Shown piece after piece: positions 1 to 9,374 of a stretch of DNA of 64,000 bases (its first letter is position 1; every line of letters starts with the position of its first letter). Position numbers and translations under genes: made by a program. The DNA comes from Xenorhabdus griffiniae. GTDB lineage: Bacteria; Pseudomonadota; Gammaproteobacteria; Enterobacterales; Enterobacteriaceae. Location of the stretch: contig NZ_CP147737.1 in the NCBI RefSeq assembly GCF_037265215.1, positions 1,830,001-1,894,000 of the forward strand, read 5' to 3'. The notes below the pieces were generated by a model. The model was not told the DNA's origin and did no database searches. It saw nothing but the letters and a program-made list of their open reading frames with translations.

Positions 1-633
1 TGTGGTCAAAATACAGCGACTGCACGGTTTTGGCAGATCAAAAACAATATCGCCAATTTGGATAGTTTGCCAGCTATCTTCTTCAAAAGGAGCGGCACCT
101 GTGACAATGATATTGGCACGGAATTGTTCTATTTTAATACTGGCAGGACAGCGTTGTTGCAAGGCATGAAAAGAGGCTTCATTGATAATTAAATAGGGAA
201 AACCATCTGCGAATGATAAAGAAATATCGGGGAATTTCTTGACCCGTCGAGTTAGTTCTTCACTGAGCCAGCGTAGTTGTACCGGCTTATCAAAAAAGCC
301 ACTGAGCCAATTATTCACCCTCTCAGGAGCAACTAACGCGGTAAAATGATTTCCCCAAACTTCAGTGGGGAGGCGCTCTTCTTTAAAATCATTGTAAAGT
401 ACAGTAGCGCTTTCTCCGTTTGGTGCCTGCAAATACAGACCGTTATGCAGCATAGTTGGAGTAAATAGCAACATCTGCGGATATTGGCGGGCAGTAATAA
501 ACGTGCCGTTTGTTGTGGTGATCATAAAATTGCGATCAAACATCAGGCCACTTTCATTAACGAGAGAATGAGAAAGTTGTGATCCACGCATGGATTTGAC
601 GGGGTAGGTATAGAGGCGCGACAGCGTTAACAT
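1..633 (-). CDS. ycbX: YcbX-like MOSC-domain protein, 5' part only
   Basis: The N-terminal 211 codons of a minus-strand gene that runs off the left edge of the window. The protein begins [17 protein letters not shown], the typical opening of the MOSC N-terminal beta-barrel domain of YcbX, a protein of about 370 residues in E. coli that takes part in molybdenum-cofactor-dependent detoxification of N-hydroxylated bases. The ATG at 633 is preceded on the minus strand by GGGAGA at a normal distance. It is divergent from rlmL, as in E. coli. The MOSC domain itself and the ferredoxin-like C-terminus lie outside the window. Confidence 0.85.
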   Translation of the reverse strand, partial: MLTLSRLYTYPVKSMRGSQLSHSLVNESGLMFDRNFMITTTNGTFITARQYPQMLLFTPTMLHNGLYLQAPNGESATVLYNDFKEERLPTEVWGNHFTALVAPERVNNWLSGFFDKPVQLRWLSEELTRRVKKFPDISLSFADGFPYLIINEASFHALQQRCPASIKIEQFRANIIVTGAAPFEEDSWQTIQIGDIVFDLPKPCSRCILTT

Positions 634-696
634 CCATTATCTCCCAAATATTTTTGTCTTTGCTAAAGCATTTTTATCTTTATTGTGTCAGCAACT

Positions 697-726
697 TTAG
701 GACATGTCGAAGGTATTGGCTATAAT
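697..726 (+). promoter_or_regulatory. candidate rlmL promoter
   Basis: A perfect TATAAT hexamer at 721-726 lies 30 bp upstream of the rlmL start. The -35 region (TTAGGA at 697-702) is weak. Assignment rests only on the -10 match and position. Confidence 0.35.
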
Positions 727-756
727 GTGCCACAATTTTTTTGGTGGTGAACTTTT

Positions 757-2907
757 GTGATGATTAATAAGATGAACTCTCTCTTTGCCAGCACAGCACG
801 TGGACTGGAAGAACTATTAAAGAACGAACTGGAAATCCTGGGAGCGCAATCTTGCAAGATTGCCCAAGGTGGGGTTCATTTTCAAGGCGATGATCGGGTG
901 ATGTATAAAAGTTTGCTGTGGAGCAGACTGGCATCCCGTATCCTGATGCCGCTTAACGAATTTAACGTTTATAGTGATTTGGATCTGTATCTTGGTGTCC
1001 AGTCCATTGACTGGAGCGAGATTTTCTCAGTTGATAGTACGTTCTCTGTTCATTTCAGCGGCACGAATGAGGAGATCAGAAATACACAATATGGCGCATT
1101 GAAAGTGAAAGACGCTATTGTCGATAGTTTTATGCGCAAAATCAAACAACGTCCTGATGTTGCGAAACAACAGCCAGATGTCCGTATCCATGTTTTCCTA
1201 AATAAAGAGAAGGCCATCGTATCACTCGATTTGAGTGGAGATAGCCTGCATATCCGTGGTTACCGTGATCTGGCTGGACAGGCACCACTGAAAGAAAACC
1301 TTGCCGCAGCGATTATTTTACGTTCTGGCTGGCAGGCAGGAACACCAATGGTTGATCCCATGTGTGGCTCAGGAACGTTGCTAATCGAAGCGGCCATGAT
1401 GGCAGCAGATTGCGCTCCTGGCTTGTATCGCCAGCATTGGGGCTTCACATCATGGTTACAATTCAATGAAACAATCTGGCGTGAAGTCACTACAGAGGCA
1501 CAGGTCCGTTTCCGTAAGGGGTTACAGGAAACGACTTCCCGTTTTTTTGGAACGGATATTGATCGCCGAGTCATGGATATGGCACGTTCAAATGCACGTA
1601 GGGCAGGGGTATCCCAATTGATCCAGTTCCAACAAGGAGATGCCAGCAAACTGGAAAATCCCTTGCTGGAAGGACCAGAGGGAACGGTATTAAGCAACCC
1701 GCCTTATGGAGAGCGTCTTGAAAGTGAACCTGCACTGATCGCGTTGCATAGTGTATTTGGTCGCGTGATGAAAGCTCGCTTCCCTGGCTGGCGTTTATCA
1801 CTGTTCAGTGCTTCGCCGGAATTGTTGGGTTGTTTACAATTACGCGCAGAGCGTGAATTTAAAGCTAAAAATGGTCCTCTGGATTGTATCCAAAAGAATT
1901 ATGTCATCCAGAAAAGTGAACAGCTAGCGGATAAACCGCAGTCATTGGATACAGGTATCGCGGAGGATTATGCTAACCGTTTGCGTAAAAATGAGAAAAA
2001 AATCAGCAAATGGGCCAAGCAGCAAGGTATTGATTGTTACCGTTTATATGATGCAGATTTACCTGAATACAATGTTGCTGTTGATCGCTATGCCGATAAA
2101 ATCGTTGTGCAAGAATATGCCCCGCCGAAATCTGTGGATGCCAATAAAGCCCGTCAGCGCCTGTTTGATGTGATCAGTGCAACAATGAATGTGCTCAACT
2201 TATCATCCAACCAACTGATTTTGAAAACTCGCCAACGTCAGAAAGGCAAAAGCCAGTATGAAAAAATGGCTGAGAAGCAAGAATTCCTTTTGGTTAACGA
2301 ATATGGTGCAAAATTCTGGGTTAACCTGACCGATTATCTGGATACAGGATTATTCCTTGATCACCGTATTGCCCGCAAAAAATTGGGTGAAATGAGCCGA
2401 GGCAAGGATTTTCTTAACTTATTTGCCTATACCGGTTCAGCGACAGTTCATGCAGGATTGGGGGGGGCGCGTTCGACAACCACGGTAGATATGTCCCGCA
2501 CTTATCTTGAATGGGCAGAGAAAAATTTACAGGCGAATGGCTTAACGGGACGTCAGCATCGTTTGATTCAGGCCGATTGTCTGGGATGGTTAGCGCAGAC
2601 CCGTGAACAATTCGATGTTATCTTTATTGATCCGCCAACATTTTCTAACTCCAAGCGAATGGAAAATACTTTTGACGTTCAGCGTGATCACATCGAATTA
2701 ATGAAACAATTAAAACGTCTGTTACGTCCGGGTGGAACCTTAATGTTCTCCAACAATAAACGGGGTTTTAAAATGGATTTTGCTGAATTAAATAAGTTAG
2801 GTCTGGTTGCAAACGAAATAACAGAAAAAACGTTATCTCAGGATTTTGCCCGTAACCGTCAGATCCATAACTGCTGGTTGCTGCATCACGCTGGCGAGGA
2901 AAAATAA
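757..2907 (+). CDS. rlmL: 23S rRNA m2G2445/m7G2069 methyltransferase RlmKL
   Basis: Bifunctional methyltransferase that modifies G2445 (RlmL half) and G2069 (RlmK half) of 23S rRNA. Visible parts: N-terminal THUMP region, a first Rossmann methyltransferase domain with SAM motif DPMCGSGT and catalytic NPPYGER near residue 313, and a second domain with [10 protein letters not shown] near residue 625. Near-continuous similarity to E. coli RlmKL (702 aa). The start is uncertain: GTG 757 and ATG 760 follow GGTGGTGA, but the family start ([11 protein letters not shown]) is the ATG at 772, which has no clear Shine-Dalgarno, so the protein has 711-716 residues. uup follows 4 bp later and is probably cotranscribed. 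Confidence 0.95.
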   Translation: MMINKMNSLFASTARGLEELLKNELEILGAQSCKIAQGGVHFQGDDRVMYKSLLWSRLASRILMPLNEFNVYSDLDLYLGVQSIDWSEIFSVDSTFSVHFSGTNEEIRNTQYGALKVKDAIVDSFMRKIKQRPDVAKQQPDVRIHVFLNKEKAIVSLDLSGDSLHIRGYRDLAGQAPLKENLAAAIILRSGWQAGTPMVDPMCGSGTLLIEAAMMAADCAPGLYRQHWGFTSWLQFNETIWREVTTEAQVRFRKGLQETTSRFFGTDIDRRVMDMARSNARRAGVSQLIQFQQGDASKLENPLLEGPEGTVLSNPPYGERLESEPALIALHSVFGRVMKARFPGWRLSLFSASPELLGCLQLRAEREFKAKNGPLDCIQKNYVIQKSEQLADKPQSLDTGIAEDYANRLRKNEKKISKWAKQQGIDCYRLYDADLPEYNVAVDRYADKIVVQEYAPPKSVDANKARQRLFDVISATMNVLNLSSNQLILKTRQRQKGKSQYEKMAEKQEFLLVNEYGAKFWVNLTDYLDTGLFLDHRIARKKLGEMSRGKDFLNLFAYTGSATVHAGLGGARSTTTVDMSRTYLEWAEKNLQANGLTGRQHRLIQADCLGWLAQTREQFDVIFIDPPTFSNSKRMENTFDVQRDHIELMKQLKRLLRPGGTLMFSNNKRGFKMDFAELNKLGLVANEITEKTLSQDFARNRQIHNCWLLHHAGEEK

Positions 2908-2911
2908 CATT

Positions 2912-4822
2912 ATGTCATTGATTAGTTTATCCGGTGCTTGCTTATCATTCAGTGATGCACCGCTGTTGGATAATGCTGAACTGCATATCGAAGAAAACGA
3001 AAGAGTCTGTTTGGTTGGGCGCAATGGTGCGGGAAAATCCACATTGTTGCGTGTATTGGCAAAAGAACAACCACTGGATGATGGCTTGGTTATTTATGAA
3101 CAAGATCTGATTGTTGCGCGCTTACAGCAAGATCCTCCCCGTGACGTAGAAGGTACGGTGTTTGATTTTGTTGCGGAAGGGGTAAAAGAGCAGGCTGAAT
3201 ATATCAAAGCGTTCCACCATGTTTCGCGTTTGGTAGAAACCGATCCTAGCGAGAAAAATCTCAACCATTTGGCAGAGCTACAGGAAGTGCTGGATATCCG
3301 TGGCTTATGGTCATTGGATAGCCGGATTAGTGATGTATTAAAACAACTCTCCTTGCCAGCAGAAGCGAAACTCTCTTCATTGTCTGGTGGTTGGCTGCGT
3401 AAGGCAGCACTGGGCAGGGCGCTGGTTTGTTCTCCAAAAGTGTTGTTTCTTGATGAACCAACTAACCATCTTGATATTGATACTATCGAATGGTTGGAGA
3501 ATTTCCTGAAAGACTTCAACGGCAGTCTTGTGTTCATTTCTCATGACCGTTCATTCATTCGCAACATGGCGACACGTATTGTTGATCTGGATCGCGGAAA
3601 GCTGACCTCATGGCCGGGCAATTACGATAAGTATCTTGAGGGAAAAGAAGAAGCACTGCGGGTTGAAGAGCTGCAGAATGCCGAATTTGACAAAAAACTG
3701 GCGCAGGAAGAAGTTTGGATCCGCCAGGGAATTAAAGCACGGCGTACTCGTAATGAAGGTCGGGTAAGGGCATTGAAAGCATTACGTATGGAACGTGCTG
3801 AACGCCGCAATGTTATGGGAACAGCGAAAATGCAGGTCGAAGAAGCGACTCGTTCCGGTAAGATTGTATTTGAAATGGAAAATGTGAATTACCAGATTGG
3901 TGATAAAACATTGGTCAAAAATTTTTCGGCTCAAGTTCAACGTGGCGACAAAATTGCATTAGTGGGGCCAAATGGCTGTGGTAAGACAACATTATTAAAA
4001 TTAATGCTGGGCGATCTGTCAGCAGACAGTGGTCGCATTCATTGTGGTACAAAACTTGAAGTGGCTTACTTTGATCAGCACCGTGCCGCACTGGATCCTG
4101 ATAAGACGGTTATGGATAACCTCGCTGAAGGTAAGCAGGAAGTGATGGTCAATGGACGTTCCCGTCATGTATTGGGTTATTTGCAGGATTTCCTTTTCCA
4201 TCCCAAACGGGCGATGACCCCTGTACGCGCGTTGTCTGGTGGTGAGCGCAATCGCCTGTTGCTAGCTCGTCTATTCTTGAAACCAAGCAACTTGCTTATT
4301 CTTGATGAACCGACCAATGACCTTGATGTTGAAACCTTGGAGTTACTTGAAGAACTCGTTGATAGCTATACCGGAACGGTGATTTTGGTCAGCCATGACC
4401 GTCAATTTGTTGATAATTCAGTCACTGAATGCTGGATTTTTGAAGGCAATGGTGAAATCAACCATTATACGGGAGGATATTACGATGCCCAGCAGCAACA
4501 GGCACAAACCGTTTCCTTGCGTCAAGCTTCAGAGAAAAAGGTGAGTGTTGAAAACAAGGCAGTGAAGCCGAAACAATCACCTAAACGAACAAACAATAAG
4601 ATAAGTTACCATTTACTGCGTGAATTGGAACAACTACCATTATTGTTAGAGAAATTAGAAGAAGAGATCAATACATTGCAATCTCAGGTCAGTGACCCGG
4701 AATTCTTCAATCAATCACATGAAATTACGCAGCATGTTCTAAATGAACTGGCAAATAAAGAACAAGAATTGGAAAAAGCGTTTGATCGCTGGCAGGAATT
4801 GGAAATGATGAAAAATGGATAA
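2912..4822 (+). CDS. uup: ABCF-type ATPase Uup
   Basis: Soluble ABC-F ATPase with two nucleotide-binding domains; in E. coli it is linked to suppression of transposon precise excision and to ribosome or branched-DNA transactions. Walker A motifs GRNGAGKST near residue 36 and GPNGCGKTT near 351, signature LSGGWLRKAALGRAL near 156 and LSGGERNRLLLARL near 441, Walker B DEPTNHLD and DEPTNDLD, and a C-terminal coiled-coil DNA-binding domain from about residue 550. 636 aa, matching the family. The ATG at 2912 matches the E. coli start MSLIS; a longer in-frame extension overlaps rlmL and is unlikely. Confidence 0.95.
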   Translation: MSLISLSGACLSFSDAPLLDNAELHIEENERVCLVGRNGAGKSTLLRVLAKEQPLDDGLVIYEQDLIVARLQQDPPRDVEGTVFDFVAEGVKEQAEYIKAFHHVSRLVETDPSEKNLNHLAELQEVLDIRGLWSLDSRISDVLKQLSLPAEAKLSSLSGGWLRKAALGRALVCSPKVLFLDEPTNHLDIDTIEWLENFLKDFNGSLVFISHDRSFIRNMATRIVDLDRGKLTSWPGNYDKYLEGKEEALRVEELQNAEFDKKLAQEEVWIRQGIKARRTRNEGRVRALKALRMERAERRNVMGTAKMQVEEATRSGKIVFEMENVNYQIGDKTLVKNFSAQVQRGDKIALVGPNGCGKTTLLKLMLGDLSADSGRIHCGTKLEVAYFDQHRAALDPDKTVMDNLAEGKQEVMVNGRSRHVLGYLQDFLFHPKRAMTPVRALSGGERNRLLLARLFLKPSNLLILDEPTNDLDVETLELLEELVDSYTGTVILVSHDRQFVDNSVTECWIFEGNGEINHYTGGYYDAQQQQAQTVSLRQASEKKVSVENKAVKPKQSPKRTNNKISYHLLRELEQLPLLLEKLEEEINTLQSQVSDPEFFNQSHEITQHVLNELANKEQELEKAFDRWQELEMMKNG

Positions 4823-4871
4823 TAGCTGCCGCATAAAAGAAACTTGTGGGTTTTGCTAAAGGAGAAACACT

Positions 4872-6140
4872 TTGTGTTCCAATAACCACCAGCATGACAA
4901 GCTGGTTCTTTGTCCCCAGTGTGACATGCTGGTGGCTGTGCCTGATTTGGAACAAGGAAAAAAGGCGGTTTGTCCACGGTGTAATACGTTATTGACAGCA
5001 AGGTGGAGAGAGCCGCGTAATCAACCAACAGGCTATGCATTAAGCGCATTAATTATGCTTTTTCTCGCTTGCCTGTTTCCTTTTGTTAGCATGAGTGTGG
5101 CGGGGATGGTGAGTGAGATAAAGTTGACTCAGATCCCCAGCGTCATGTTCAACGAAGACTATTCCAGCATGGCTGCGATTTTTTTGATCTTCGTTCAGCT
5201 TGTGCCGACATTTTGCATGGTTGCCATCATCATCTTATGTCAGAACGTCAAAATGGCGCGTCGCTTAAAAATAGAGTTGGCGCACATTTTGTTTAAAATG
5301 AAAACATGGTGCATGGCAGAAATCTTCCTTGCGGGCGTGTTGGTCAGCTTTGTTAAGCTTATGGCACATGGTGAAATCAGCATTGGCCTGAGTTTTTTTC
5401 CTTACTGTCTGTTTTGTCTGTTTCAGGTCAGAGCATTTCAGTGTCTTGACCGGCATTGGTTTTGGAATGAAATTGCGCCGGCACCTAAAGTTTGCCATAC
5501 CTTGCAGGCCGGAAAACCTGGCCTGGTGCAAGGTGTCCGGCTTTGCCAGAGTTGTACCGCTATCTTGCCCGCCCAACAATTTCGGTGCCCCCGATGCCAT
5601 ACCAAGGGGGACGCCCGCCGCCGCAATAGTCTTCAGTGCACAATGGCACTACTGATAACATCAGTCATACTTTATATTCCAGCGAATGTTTTACCTATCA
5701 TGGTGACCCAGGCACTGGGACAGCAAATTAATTCCACCATTCTGGAAGGGATTATTTTGCTTTGGGGCGCTGGCTCATATCCGGTTGCAATGGTTATTTT
5801 TATTGCCAGTATCATGATACCGTTATTGAAAATGTTAGCTATTGGTTGGTTATGCTGGGATGCAAAAAGTCAAACGAGCCATGATTCCGAAAAGATGCAT
5901 TTTATTTATGAAATGGTGGAGTTTGTTGGGCGTTGGTCAATGATTGATGTCTTCGTTATTGCCGTCCTGTCCGCGTTGGTTTGCATGGGACAACTGATGA
6001 GTATTTATCCTGCTCTGGGGGCAGTTCTGTTTGCTCTGGTTGTTATTTTGACGATGTTTGCATCAATCATGTTCGATCCGCGTTTAACTTGGGACAAAGC
6101 CAATCGTAAATTTGAGCGACATAAGAATGAGGAGTTGTAA
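4872..6140 (+). CDS. pqiA: PqiA inner-membrane component of the Pqi lipid transport system
   Basis: Polytopic inner-membrane protein that works with the MCE protein PqiB and lipoprotein PqiC in lipid movement across the envelope. Two homologous halves, each starting with a zinc-ribbon pair (CPQC and CPRC near residues 14-37; CQSC and CPRC near 226-245) and followed by four hydrophobic segments. 422 aa, the usual length. The start is TTG at 4872, preceded by AAAGGAG at 4858-4864; no in-frame ATG matches the family N-terminus. First gene of pqiABC. Confidence 0.95.
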   Translation: MCSNNHQHDKLVLCPQCDMLVAVPDLEQGKKAVCPRCNTLLTARWREPRNQPTGYALSALIMLFLACLFPFVSMSVAGMVSEIKLTQIPSVMFNEDYSSMAAIFLIFVQLVPTFCMVAIIILCQNVKMARRLKIELAHILFKMKTWCMAEIFLAGVLVSFVKLMAHGEISIGLSFFPYCLFCLFQVRAFQCLDRHWFWNEIAPAPKVCHTLQAGKPGLVQGVRLCQSCTAILPAQQFRCPRCHTKGDARRRNSLQCTMALLITSVILYIPANVLPIMVTQALGQQINSTILEGIILLWGAGSYPVAMVIFIASIMIPLLKMLAIGWLCWDAKSQTSHDSEKMHFIYEMVEFVGRWSMIDVFVIAVLSALVCMGQLMSIYPALGAVLFALVVILTMFASIMFDPRLTWDKANRKFERHKNEEL

Positions 6141-6141
6141 G

Positions 6142-7791
6142 GTGACGGATAAAGAAGAAGATCTGACTCAGGCCAGAATTCGTAAACTGAAGAATTGGTC
6201 ACCTGTATGGATCGTACCAATTATCACTGTGCTGATTGGGGCTTGGATACTGTTTTATCATTTCAGTCATCAGGGGCCAGAAGTCACATTGATTACTTCC
6301 AATGCTGAAGGTATTGAGGCCGGTAAAACTAAAATTAAAAGCCGCAGTGTTGACGTTGGTGTTGTCGAAAGTGTCTCTTTGAGCGAAAACTTGGGGCAAG
6401 TTATCATTAAAGCCCGCCTAAACGATGGGATGAGTCGCTTGCTACGCACAGATACAGCTTTCTGGGTTGTGAAACCCCAGATTGGGCGTGAAGGCGTTTC
6501 TGGTCTGAGTACATTGCTGTCTGGTGTTTTCATCGAACTACAGCCCGGCACACAAGGCGAAGAAGAAAACCGCTTTTCATTGCTTGATGCCCCACCGCTG
6601 GCTTCCCCTGATGCAAAAGGTATTCGTCTGATTCTGACCAGTGAAGCCGCCGGGCGATTAACTCCCGGAGATCCCGTGCTATTTAGGGGATACCGAGTGG
6701 GATCAGTTGAGGCCGGTACTTTTGATCCGACATCCCGATTGGTTCGTTACCAAATTTTCGTTAAATCACCTTATGACGCTTTACTGACTACAAATGTCAG
6801 ATTCTGGAAAGACAGCGGCGTCACATTTGATATGTCATCACAAGGTATACGGGTTGAAATGGCTTCATTATCAACCTTGTTTGGGGGCGGTGTTAGTTTT
6901 GATGTACCCAAAGGTTGGGAGCTGGGCGATCCAGTAAAGGAAAAGGAGATCTTTAAACTCTACGATAGCGAGAAAAGTATCCAAAACGCACTGTATACAG
7001 AACATACAGACTTTTTGTTGTTTTTCTCTGATTCTGTGCGTGGTTTACAACCAGGAGCGCCTGTCGAATTCCGTGGTATCCGGGTAGGAACGGTAGCAAG
7101 AGTGCCTTTTTATAGTGAAGATATTAAGCAGCGCATCGACAATGACTTCCGTATTCCTGTATTAATCCATATCGAGCCTGGTCGATTTGTGAAAGAGTTA
7201 GGTAATGGATTCAACACAGATAAAGAATTGAAGGACACTATCGGCAGGGGATTGAGAGCGACCTTGAAACCGGGCAATTTACTCACAGGTGCGTTGTTTA
7301 TTGATCTGGACTTTTTCACTAATGAGGAACCCTGGAAAGGCCCCTATGAAATCGCGGGTTATAAGACCTTGCCTACAGTAAGTAGTGGTTTGGCGCAAAT
7401 TCAACAAAAAGTCATGGCGGTGCTGGATAAGATCAACAATATGCCGATTGAACCGACGCTTGTTCAGGCAACACAGACGCTTAAAGAAAGTCAAAAAGCA
7501 ATCAAAACAGCGCAGAAAACAATGGATGAATTAAATCGTATTCTTGCGAGTAAGGAAGCACAGGGACTCCCTAAAGATATACAAAATACATTGCATGAGT
7601 TGAACCGCAGTATGCAGGAGCTTCAGCCAGGCTCACCCGCTTATAGTAAGCTGATGGATAATATGCAACAGTTGGAACTGGTATTACGTGAATTGCAACC
7701 TGTTTTGAAGACGCTCAATAACAAGAGTAATGCATTGGTATTTGAAGCCGAAGCGATAAAAGATCCTGAACCCAAAAAGGCGCCTAACTGA
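6142..7791 (+). CDS. pqiB: PqiB, triple-MCE-domain periplasmic tunnel protein
   Basis: Single-pass inner-membrane protein with three MCE domains and a long C-terminal helical region; in E. coli it forms a hexameric syringe-like tunnel spanning the periplasm. The membrane segment is WIVPIITVLIGAWILFY; MCE domains begin with PEVTLIT, IRLILTS and TDFLLFF; the C-terminal third is helical and rich in Gln/Leu. About 549 aa. I place the start at GTG 6142, one base after the pqiA stop and 7 nt after GGAG at 6131-6134, rather than at ATGs inside pqiA. Confidence 0.92.
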   Translation: MTDKEEDLTQARIRKLKNWSPVWIVPIITVLIGAWILFYHFSHQGPEVTLITSNAEGIEAGKTKIKSRSVDVGVVESVSLSENLGQVIIKARLNDGMSRLLRTDTAFWVVKPQIGREGVSGLSTLLSGVFIELQPGTQGEEENRFSLLDAPPLASPDAKGIRLILTSEAAGRLTPGDPVLFRGYRVGSVEAGTFDPTSRLVRYQIFVKSPYDALLTTNVRFWKDSGVTFDMSSQGIRVEMASLSTLFGGGVSFDVPKGWELGDPVKEKEIFKLYDSEKSIQNALYTEHTDFLLFFSDSVRGLQPGAPVEFRGIRVGTVARVPFYSEDIKQRIDNDFRIPVLIHIEPGRFVKELGNGFNTDKELKDTIGRGLRATLKPGNLLTGALFIDLDFFTNEEPWKGPYEIAGYKTLPTVSSGLAQIQQKVMAVLDKINNMPIEPTLVQATQTLKESQKAIKTAQKTMDELNRILASKEAQGLPKDIQNTLHELNRSMQELQPGSPAYSKLMDNMQQLELVLRELQPVLKTLNNKSNALVFEAEAIKDPEPKKAPN

Positions 7792-8396
7792 TGAAAAAAT
7801 TGATTTCAAAATTGGCATTTTTTATTTCCGCCAGTGTGATTATTGTTGGAAGTGGGCTTATTGCGGGATGCAGCGGTAGCCAGCCACTAAAAACATATTA
7901 TCAGTTACCGGTTCTGGCTAACCAGGTATCGCAGGAAGGCAAATTGGGAGCCAAACATGAACGGCAGTTATGGATAAAAAAAGTTAGCCTTTCTGACTAC
8001 CTTGCTGCTCCAGGCATTGTATATCAGACAGGAGAGGTGAGCTATATCAATGCATCGAACCATTTATGGGCCAGCCCGTTGCAGCAACAGTTACAACAAA
8101 TATTAATTTCAGAACTGAGTGCCGCATTTCCACATCGTTTGGTTTCTCAGCAGGAATTAGAAAAAGACGCAGATGCTCTGGATATCACAATAACTGCTTT
8201 TCACGGGCGCTATGATGGTCAGGTATTAATTGAAGGCTATTGGCTATTATCTAACCCAGACCGAGTAATTAGGCGGCCATTCAGCCTTAAGTTGAAACAG
8301 GAAAAAGATGGCTATGCTGAATTAGTGCTTACATTAGCTAAGGGTTATAGCCAGTTAGTCAAATCCATAGCCAGGCAACTCTCTTTGCAACATTAA
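7791..8396 (+). CDS. pqiC: PqiC outer-membrane lipoprotein
   Basis: Lipoprotein partner of PqiB (YmbA/ABC-type transport auxiliary family). Signal sequence of about 27 residues ending in lipobox LIAGC, so the mature protein starts at the Cys and should be lipid-anchored. The body has the family pattern (YYQLP near the N-terminus, then LWIKKVSLSDYL and HLWASPLQQQLQQIL). The start ATG overlaps the pqiB stop (ATGA), indicating translational coupling. 201 aa versus 187 in E. coli. Confidence 0.93.
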   Translation: MKKLISKLAFFISASVIIVGSGLIAGCSGSQPLKTYYQLPVLANQVSQEGKLGAKHERQLWIKKVSLSDYLAAPGIVYQTGEVSYINASNHLWASPLQQQLQQILISELSAAFPHRLVSQQELEKDADALDITITAFHGRYDGQVLIEGYWLLSNPDRVIRRPFSLKLKQEKDGYAELVLTLAKGYSQLVKSIARQLSLQH

Positions 8397-8551
8397 CCGA
8401 ATATGCATAGCTTTGTGTGATATACATTTATGAGGGGAAATCACTAAATAGGTTTTCATAATACTCCTATCATTTTGAAACGCTATTTGGAGAAAACCGG
8501 ATAAAAACGATCATTGTTTTATCTTCATAGTAACAAGTGAGGAAGTAAGGC

Positions 8552-8710
8552 ATGAAAAGACAGAAAAGAGACCGTTTAGCAAGAGCACTTTCCAGAGGCT
8601 ATCATGCGGGCATTTTGGGACGGCCACGGGAACATTGTCCTTATCATTCATTGGATGCCCGTTCGTATTGGTTAGGGGGATGGCGTCAAGCGCAAGAAGA
8701 TCGTGTGTGA
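8552..8710 (+). CDS. rmf: ribosome modulation factor
   Basis: 52-residue basic protein starting MKRQKRDRLARALSRGYHAG and containing WLGGWRQAQEDRV, closely matching E. coli RMF (55 aa), which dimerises 70S ribosomes into hibernating 100S particles in stationary phase. GAGGAAG at 8539-8545 serves as ribosome binding site. Same position between pqiC and fabA as in E. coli. The C-terminus is three residues shorter than in E. coli. Confidence 0.95.
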   Translation: MKRQKRDRLARALSRGYHAGILGRPREHCPYHSLDARSYWLGGWRQAQEDRV

Positions 8711-8718
8711 GTTAAGCA

Positions 8719-8751
8719 AAAGAACAAAACACCTCCGCTACTGCGGAGGTG
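8719..8751 (-). terminator. rho-independent terminator of fabA (possibly also rmf)
   Basis: Stem CACCTCCGC (8730-8738) pairs with GCGGAGGTG (8743-8751) around a TACT loop. On the minus strand the stem is followed by GTTTTGTTCTTTT, so it terminates fabA; it sits between the converging rmf and fabA genes. Confidence 0.85.
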
Positions 8752-8770
8752 AAACTATAATAACCGTTGA

Positions 8771-9289
8771 TTAAAAGGCACTAGTATCCTTAAACAAGCC
8801 GACTTTCAAATCAGTCGCCGTATAAATCAGTTTGCCATCTACCAGAACTTCACCGTCAGCCAGGCCCATAATTAATTTGCGATTAATGACCCGCTTAAGA
8901 TTAATGCGATAGGTCACTTTTTTGGCTGTTGGTAATACCTGGCCCGTAAATTTGACTTCCCCAACACCAAGTGCACGGCCTTTGCCTTCTCCACCGATCC
9001 AGCCCAGGAAGAAACCGACAAGCTGCCACATGGCATCCAGGCCAAGACAGCCGGGCATGACAGGATCATTAACAAAATGACAATCGAAAAACCACAACTC
9101 AGGGTTGATATCGAGTTCAGCCTCGATATACCCCTTATCGTAAATACCGCCGGTCTCTGTCATTTTTGTGACACGATCCATCATCAGCATATTACCAGAA
9201 GGCAGCGGTGGCCCATTTTCACCAAACAATTTACCTTGCCCAGAGGCTTGAAGTTCTTCTTTCGTGTAGGACTCTTGTTTTTTAAACAT
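8771..9289 (-). CDS. fabA: beta-hydroxydecanoyl-ACP dehydratase/isomerase FabA
   Basis: Dehydrates 3-hydroxydecanoyl-ACP and isomerises the trans-2 product to cis-3-decenoyl-ACP, the entry to unsaturated fatty acids. Hot-dog fold; catalytic His71 and Asp85 are visible in [21 protein letters not shown]. 172 aa, identical in length to E. coli. I use the ATG at 9289 ([13 protein letters not shown], as in E. coli); an upstream in-frame ATG at 9313 has no ribosome binding site. Confidence 0.96.
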   Translation of the reverse strand: MFKKQESYTKEELQASGQGKLFGENGPPLPSGNMLMMDRVTKMTETGGIYDKGYIEAELDINPELWFFDCHFVNDPVMPGCLGLDAMWQLVGFFLGWIGGEGKGRALGVGEVKFTGQVLPTAKKVTYRINLKRVINRKLIMGLADGEVLVDGKLIYTATDLKVGLFKDTSAF

Positions 9290-9328
9290 ATTCTCAGATA
9301 GCCTTATAATCATGTAGGGCTAGAGAAT

Positions 9329-9346
9329 AGCGTACACTTGTACGCC
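9329..9346. promoter_or_regulatory. FabR-type operator upstream of fabA
   Basis: AGCGTACACTTGTACGCC is a near-perfect 18 bp palindrome 40 bp upstream of the fabA start. It resembles the operator of FabR, the repressor of unsaturated fatty acid genes in E. coli. Assigned on sequence likeness and position only. Confidence 0.65.
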
Positions 9347-9374
9347 CAACAACTCCGATCAGATAACAATGGAG

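Noticed and set aside
5438..5655. Several frames antisense or out of phase within pqiA
   Set aside because: They arise from the coding bias of pqiA; no independent signals.
9077..9301. Plus-strand frame inside fabA
   Set aside because: Opposite-strand shadow of a highly conserved gene.
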